Of a DNA stretch of 64,000 bases, positions 60,515 to 64,000 are shown piece by piece. This stretch comes from Syntrophus sp963665935. Lineage in GTDB: Bacteria > Desulfobacterota > Syntrophia > Syntrophales > Syntrophaceae. The stretch spans positions 3,410,001-3,474,000 of the forward strand of contig OY762510.1 in NCBI GenBank assembly GCA_963665935.1. The letters run 5' to 3'. How positions within the stretch are numbered: position 1 is the first letter of the stretch; each line of letters opens with the position of its first letter. The notes beneath the pieces are model-generated. The model was not told the DNA's origin. It made no database searches and saw nothing but the letters and a program-made list of their open reading frames with translations. Both the position numbers and the translations under genes were made by a program.

Positions 60515-61374
60515 AGGATTTCTTCCTGGAGGAGGTCAGTGGCCATGTTCGCATCGAGGATGGCAAGGACCTGATCGGTGGGATTCGAACGCCTGTTCTT
60601 CTGCCCCTGGGAATGCAGCCAAGCGGATAGCTCCGGTTCATTGCTGAGATCGATGTAGATGACATTCCGTTCTTTCAATCGAACATCACTGACCGTCTTC
60701 AGGTTTTCGCGCATCATGACGCAGGCGAGATTTACCATTTCCTCCTTGCGGTTCAGCATGACATTGATTCGGTTGAGAGTTTCCAGGGCCGCTGTATCCT
60801 GGTCTTCTTTCGCATTTTCATTCTGCCCGGGTAAGACTACGGGAGCTTCTGCTGCCGGCATCTCCGGCATTTCTCCAGATTGTTCTGGAAGAGAAGGTTG
60901 TATGGTAGATTTCGTGACGTCAATCCCAGTCGTGACCCCAAACCAAGGCCAGTCGGCGGGGGGATTGATTCCGGACTTCAGATTCGTAGCCCTTTCCCTG
61001 ATGATCTCTTGGACGTCGTCGAATCCGAGACCATACTCCTTGGCAGACAACAAAGCAGCCCGGCAGAAGCCGCAGACGTCCTTGTCGAAGACCTTCTGTG
61101 GGAGGCTCAGATCGTCTCTTCCGCAACATTCGCATTTTCCTTTTTTTCCCATTTCTTCCTCCGTCGTTACTTGTATTGTAATTTCCTGTCCTTTCGGGCA
61201 GCCAAGGCATTCCTGAAGATGCCTCAGGCCCATCTCTCTGTTTTCCAAGGCCTGCTTATAACGGGTCCTGCAGGCACTGACCGGCATGATGGGATTGCCG
61301 ACCCGTTCACAGAGGATGGTCTCAGAGGTGAGGTCGGCCTTTTCTGCCAGTTTATTGTCTTTTGCTCTGGTCAT
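60511..61374 (-). CDS. Phage protein with zinc-binding cysteines
   Basis: This 287-residue protein has GLRHLQECLGC, then CECCG and CGFC (around residues 80-110), which suggests a zinc finger, and a long low-complexity, Pro/Glu-rich linker before a helical C-terminus (NRINVMLNRKEEMVNLACVMMRE). ATG 61374 is preferred to TTG 61395, which overlaps the upstream stop. It is not assigned to a family. Confidence 0.6.
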   Translation of the reverse strand: MTRAKDNKLAEKADLTSETILCERVGNPIMPVSACRTRYKQALENREMGLRHLQECLGCPKGQEITIQVTTEEEMGKKGKCECCGRDDLSLPQKVFDKDVCGFCRAALLSAKEYGLGFDDVQEIIRERATNLKSGINPPADWPWFGVTTGIDVTKSTIQPSLPEQSGEMPEMPAAEAPVVLPGQNENAKEDQDTAALETLNRINVMLNRKEEMVNLACVMMRENLKTVSDVRLKERNVIYIDLSNEPELSAWLHSQGQKNRRSNPTDQVLAILDANMATDLLQEEIL

Positions 61375-61391
61375 GATGTTCCGGTTTAAGA

Positions 61392-61619
61392 TCAAGCGTT
61401 GTATCCAGGTGAGTAATAGACCTGGTAGATTGCGGAATAGTCTATCGTTCCGCAGTAGGTGACATGGCGGTGCTGGCCCATGATTTTATCGGGGAACCTT
61501 CGAAGCGCTTTCCGCAGCTTAGCGGCGGAGTCGTCAATAAGTTCTTTCATGGTTCCTGCTGATTTCCGGAGGGGGATTTTGATTCGTTCTGAGATGGGTT
61601 CCGTGATCTGTGGTGTCAT
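61392..61619 (-). CDS. Small phage protein, unknown
   Basis: This 75-residue protein (MTPQITEPISERIKIPLRKS) has no recognised family. Its ATG overlaps the stop of the upstream small frame (ATGA), and its stop overlaps the start region of the next gene. The coupling on both sides supports it as real. Confidence 0.5.
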   Translation of the reverse strand: MTPQITEPISERIKIPLRKSAGTMKELIDDSAAKLRKALRRFPDKIMGQHRHVTYCGTIDYSAIYQVYYSPGYNA

Positions 61620-61738
61620 GATGCACCCTTTCTTTTTTGTGGTTTTTTCAGGATGTATTTCTTCGGAGTTTTTTTGCCGGATTTCACAAGGCGGCTCCGG
61701 CTGGCCTGAAAAGAGAAGATGATATTATCTAAAGGAAT
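61616..61738 (-). CDS. Tiny basic protein with unclear start
   Basis: A frame ending at 61616 encodes about 35-45 residues with a Lys-rich end (SGKKTPKKYILKKPQKRKG). There is no ATG, GTG or TTG near the GGAGAGGGG motif at 61753-61745 region; an ATA or ATT start would be needed. The ATGA overlap with the following gene argues for translation. Confidence 0.3.
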   Translation of the reverse strand: MPLDNIIFSFQASRSRLVKSGKKTPKKYILKKPQKRKGAS

Positions 61739-61746
61739 ATCCGAGA

Positions 61747-62169
61747 TTATTTCTTCCCCTCTCCGATTATTTTTTGAAGCACGGCCAGGATGTCCGGTGC
61801 AGCCCCGGAAAGGACGTCTTTTAATTCCCGTATGTCGATCGGTGACAGGTAAACACCGTTCGTGTCCTTGGCGACCCTCTTGATCATGCAATAATCTCCT
61901 GGTATCCCGTCGGCTTCCTGTCTCGCGGAAAGGTTTGTCGCCAGGACAAGCCATTCAACGGGCATGTGGTAGGGGTTTCCTCCATTTGTTTCGCTGTTCG
62001 GGTTTATGACCTTGCGGTAATGGCCATAAGGAACGTTGATGATCCTCAGAACCTGTTCAACGGATGAGAATTTCGCCATCCGCTTGATGAAGTCGCCGAA
62101 CATTTCTCCATAGGTTTCATAATAATGCGACATACTTACATGCCTTTGAGGATCAATCTTGAGGCTCAT
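61747..62169 (-). CDS. Phage regulatory-type protein (CII-like position)
   Basis: This 140-residue protein with a likely helix-turn-helix (SSVEQVLRIINVPYGHYRKVINPNSE) and an ending VLSGAAPDILAVLQKIIGE is first in the leftward early operon, where CII-like regulators are often found. The start is uncertain: ATG 62169 lies inside an inverted repeat (62147-62191), and ATG 62133 (MSHYYETYG, with AAAGG upstream) may be the true start. Confidence 0.6.
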   Translation of the reverse strand: MSLKIDPQRHVSMSHYYETYGEMFGDFIKRMAKFSSVEQVLRIINVPYGHYRKVINPNSETNGGNPYHMPVEWLVLATNLSARQEADGIPGDYCMIKRVAKDTNGVYLSPIDIRELKDVLSGAAPDILAVLQKIIGEGKK

Positions 62170-62191
62170 TGTTGAGGTTCATTGATCCTCA
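62147..62191. promoter_or_regulatory. Inverted and tandem repeats, candidate phage operator
   Basis: TGAGGATCAAT (62147-62157) and ATTGATCCTCA (62181-62191) form a perfect 11-bp inverted repeat. Between them TTGAGGCTCATTG (62159-62171) and TTGAGGTTCATTG (62172-62184) are a tandem 13-bp repeat. A separate GGGTGC-TTTTT-GCACCC hairpin follows at 62200-62216. This fits an operator before the early operon, and would place the true start of the gene at 62133. Confidence 0.5.
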
Positions 62192-62430
62192 CAATTTGCG
62201 GGTGCTTTTTGCACCCAGGAATGATCGTTGAGAAGAAGGATGCGTTTCTGTATCCTGTTGCTGTAACTAAGGAGTTATGTTCATTGTTCTCCGAAATAAA
62301 TTGAAACTCTTAATAAAAAAGCGTAAAAGAGGGCCTTGGGATATGAGGCCGGCATTGCTGCTTGGGCAGACCCCCTTTATTGCGTTTAAAAATCACCCGC
62401 AGCACAAAATTGCAGGAGAAAAGCTGCAGT
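62192..62430. other. Divergent regulatory region
   Basis: Apart from the hairpin at 62200-62216 no clear feature is seen. It must hold promoters for the leftward early operon and for the gene at 62431. A 62-codon frame (62277-62465) is probably not a gene. Confidence 0.4.
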
Positions 62431-62736
62431 ATGAAACTATCAGAAGAACAAATTCGTTATATTGACTTACCGGATGTTCTTGAGACATTTGTCGACTCCA
62501 TAAAATCAGTATCTTTTGATGGAGATACTGCCCGTATCGAACTCTGCGTAACGCGAGTGGACCCTTTAAAATCAAAGGAACCGCCGACCGCACGAAGATA
62601 CCCGGTATGCAGGCTGGCCATGACGCCGGAATCGTTTTTGAGCCTTGCAAACCAATTCCAAACGATCATGAAAACACTTGAAGAAAATGGTGTGGTTCAA
62701 AAGATCAAACAAGATATAAAGCATTATAATTCGTAA
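62431..62736 (+). CDS. Small protein, DUF3467-like pattern
   Basis: This 101-residue protein with LPDVLETFVDSIKSVSFDGDTARIELCVTRVD and RLAMTPESFLSLANQFQTIM has the beta-beta-helix pattern of DUF3467-like proteins. It starts at ATG 62431, in front of which AGGAG lies 12 bp away. It is divergent from the regulatory gene at 61747 and convergent with the XRE gene at 62782. Confidence 0.6.
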   Translation: MKLSEEQIRYIDLPDVLETFVDSIKSVSFDGDTARIELCVTRVDPLKSKEPPTARRYPVCRLAMTPESFLSLANQFQTIMKTLEENGVVQKIKQDIKHYNS

Positions 62737-62781
62737 TATTTTTTTAGATCTGTTTGACCGATAAAACAGCATTTCATAATG

Positions 62782-62982
62782 TTACATTTCCGCTGATACT
62801 GTTGTGGGAAAGCGTTCTTTGTACAGCTTATCGAGAAACAGATAATCTTCTGCAGATAGACGAGTAAGACCCCTCTCGATATTGCTTACGTGGTTACGAT
62901 CTCTCCCCATACGCTTTCCAAGCGCAGCTTGACTTAGCTTGAGAGCTTTACGTTTTTTTTTGAAATCAGCTTTTAAATCCAT
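62782..62982 (-). CDS. XRE-family transcriptional regulator (Cro-like)
   Basis: This 66-residue protein is almost only a helix-turn-helix domain (KALKLSQAALGKRMGRDRNHVSNIERGL). ATG 62982 (MDLKADFKKKRK) has AGGA just upstream; the longer frame to 63123 overlaps the divergent gene and is rejected. It is transcribed away from the CI-like gene at 63052, with 69 bp between starts, so both may bind the same operators. Confidence 0.8.
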   Translation of the reverse strand: MDLKADFKKKRKALKLSQAALGKRMGRDRNHVSNIERGLTRLSAEDYLFLDKLYKERFPTTVSAEM

Positions 62983-63051
62983 ATTCCTACCTTCCGAGGG
63001 TAGATGATACGCAACTACGATTTTAATGTCAAGGATTATATGTGATCGCAT

Positions 63052-63576
63052 ATGGCAAGTAAAAACACTACTTTCACTGCAAATCTTAAAAAAGTCATTG
63101 CCGATTCTGGTCTTGGTAATCATGGTTTTGCAGAAAAGGCAAAGATGCCTTATTCAACCCTTATGACCTACCTGAGCAAGAAAGACTATGGGCGGGTTGC
63201 TGAATGGGATCAGCTTATTAAGATTGCCAATGCGTCAAGTATGTCAATAGAATGGCTTTTGACAGGGAAAGAAAAAGAAAACACGGATTCAACAGAAAGA
63301 CAGAAGGCTTATTCCCATATCCATTCGGATGTATTGGATATTCTGGATTGCGACGATGAAGATCTAAAAAGCGACCTGATATCATACGCCAAGCGTTTGA
63401 AGGAGCGAAAAGCCGAGAGAGAAGAACGCAGAGCAATGAAAGCATTGCTTGAGGAAATGGCTGCAAAACAGCGAGATGACACCGAAAAAAAAAAGATTTC
63501 GAATTCCCCGACCGACGATCCGGAATCGACCGACGACAACCTGGGTGGTCCGGAAATGGGGGTATGGAGATTTTGA
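63052..63576 (+). CDS. CI-like repressor without protease domain
   Basis: The 174-residue protein starts with a helix-turn-helix (FTANLKKVIADSGLGNHGFAEKAKMPYSTLMTYLSKK; LIKIANASSMSIEWLLTG), typical of phage CI and Bro-type repressors. The C-terminal part is a coiled, charged region (KERKAEREERRAMKALLEEMAAKQ) and lacks the LexA/CI autocleavage domain, so induction would not follow the RecA route. An ATATG-N6-CATAT palindrome (about 63039-63054) covers the start codon and may be its own operator. Confidence 0.75.
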   Translation: MASKNTTFTANLKKVIADSGLGNHGFAEKAKMPYSTLMTYLSKKDYGRVAEWDQLIKIANASSMSIEWLLTGKEKENTDSTERQKAYSHIHSDVLDILDCDDEDLKSDLISYAKRLKERKAEREERRAMKALLEEMAAKQRDDTEKKKISNSPTDDPESTDDNLGGPEMGVWRF

Positions 63577-63700
63577 CAACTTGGTCTACCGAGAATGACC
63601 GGAGGAAATTAAAGGATCGTCGGAAAAACTAATTGCTTTGACATTCCTGGAAAATCGTCAGAGAGCATGGAATAAAGCATGAAACCGGTGAAAGGAGAAA

Positions 63701-63916
63701 ATGATGAAATCCTTAAAATATGTAATCTATCGGGAAGAAGAATTTTTCGTTGCGCAATGTCTTAATGTAGATGTCAGCAGCTTCGGCAGCACCATCGAAG
63801 AAGCCATTGCAAATCTCAAAGATGCAGTGGCGCTATACCTGGAAGACGAGGATACGGGACGGCTGTATCACCCTGTCGAAGATGCCATGATCGGAGAGTC
63901 TACAATCAATGCCTAA
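63701..63916 (+). CDS. hicB: HicB antitoxin
   Basis: This 71-residue protein with SLKYVIYREEEFFVAQCLNVDVSSFGSTIEEAIANLKDAVALYLED has the partial RNase H-like HicB fold. The ribosome site AAAGGAG lies just upstream. The gene order (hicB before hicA, overlapping by 8 bp) is the reverse of the classical E. coli order. No ribbon-helix-helix domain is fused at the C-terminus. Confidence 0.88.
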   Translation: MMKSLKYVIYREEEFFVAQCLNVDVSSFGSTIEEAIANLKDAVALYLEDEDTGRLYHPVEDAMIGESTINA

Positions 63917-64000
63917 ACGGTATTCATCAACGGAAATCATATCGGTTCTTGTTGCTCACGGATTCGAGGAACGCGGACAAACGGGAAGCCATAGAAAGTT
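63909..64000 (+). CDS. hicA: HicA toxin (3' end outside window)
   Basis: The visible 30 residues, MPKRYSSTEIISVLVAHGFE to GSHRK, match the HicA mRNA interferase family, including the catalytic His in the GSH motif. The gene overlaps hicB by 8 bp and runs past the end of the window. Confidence 0.85.
   Translation, partial: MPKRYSSTEIISVLVAHGFEERGQTGSHRK

Noticed and set aside
62277..62465. 62-codon plus-strand frame
   Set aside because: It overlaps the DUF3467-like gene, spacing to the AAGGAG is too short, and the sequence is not protein-like.

Overview
The window joins a chromosomal flagellar locus to the left part of an integrated phage-derived element. The flagellar gene order (fliR-flhB-flhA-flhF-flhG-fliA, then flgF-G-A-H-I-J-M-N), an FhlB paralogue, sigma-54 and sigma-28 type promoters, and a Tat-exported flavocytochrome c-like oxidoreductase suggest an anaerobic Desulfobacterota (former Deltaproteobacteria) bacterium, perhaps a Syntrophus or Smithella relative. 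That placement is inferred from gene content and order; no rRNA or other phylogenetic marker is present.

Layout. (1) 1-16.7 kb, + strand: flagellar export apparatus, polar-flagellum GTPase/ATPase pair, FliA, several uncharacterised flagellar-locus proteins including a soluble histidine kinase, then rod, P- and L-ring genes and the FlgM/FlgN checkpoint. (2) 16.7-19.1 kb, - strand: two small unknown genes and an exported flavoprotein. (3) 19.2-20.7 kb: gene-poor junction with a broken tyrosine-recombinase tail, a terminator and a 45-bp 3' fragment of tRNA-Lys(CUU). The last is best read as one attachment site of the element on its right. (4) 20.7-25.4 kb, AT-rich cargo: a PD-(D/E)xK-like gene split by an intact ISL3-family insertion sequence (perfect 22-bp inverted repeats, 8-bp target duplication), an unknown gene and a HEPN-domain protein. 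(5) 25.4-62.2 kb, - strand, GC-richer: a tailed-phage genome of siphovirus type. Read in its direction of transcription it has replication genes, a large ParB-like protein, terminase, a putative DNA-modification pair (ParB-like plus Mom-like), a DUF6908/RadC/ParB/DUF488 operon, gpW, portal, protease-capsid fusion, lysis genes, head-tail and tail genes. (6) An inserted + strand block at 43.8-46.6 kb inside the phage carries a RelE-type toxin-antitoxin pair and a two-gene ParB-like/Mrr-like nuclease module. (7) 62.2-64 kb: divergent XRE-type regulators and a HicBA toxin-antitoxin pair cut by the window end.

How it works together. FliA and FlgM form the usual hook-checkpoint circuit, and flgM has its own sigma-28 promoter. 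A sigma-54-like promoter precedes flgF, and the locus-encoded histidine kinase is a candidate input to it. In the prophage, the tail chaperone pair is made by a -1 frameshift on an A-run, just before the tape-measure gene. The phage carries four ParB/Srx-fold proteins, a Mom-like modifier and a modification-type (Mrr-like) nuclease. It therefore looks equipped both to protect its own DNA and to attack other DNA.

Best candidates for something new: the ParB-like(EGNRR)/Mrr-like two-gene module (44586-46568); the three hairpin leaders sharing a 9-nt loop before the DUF6908, radC and parB genes (48.0-49.1 kb); the Mom-like/ParB pair (49.3-51.5 kb); the HEPN cargo pair (23.1-25.4 kb); and a 7-unit 11-bp tandem repeat (43609-43685).
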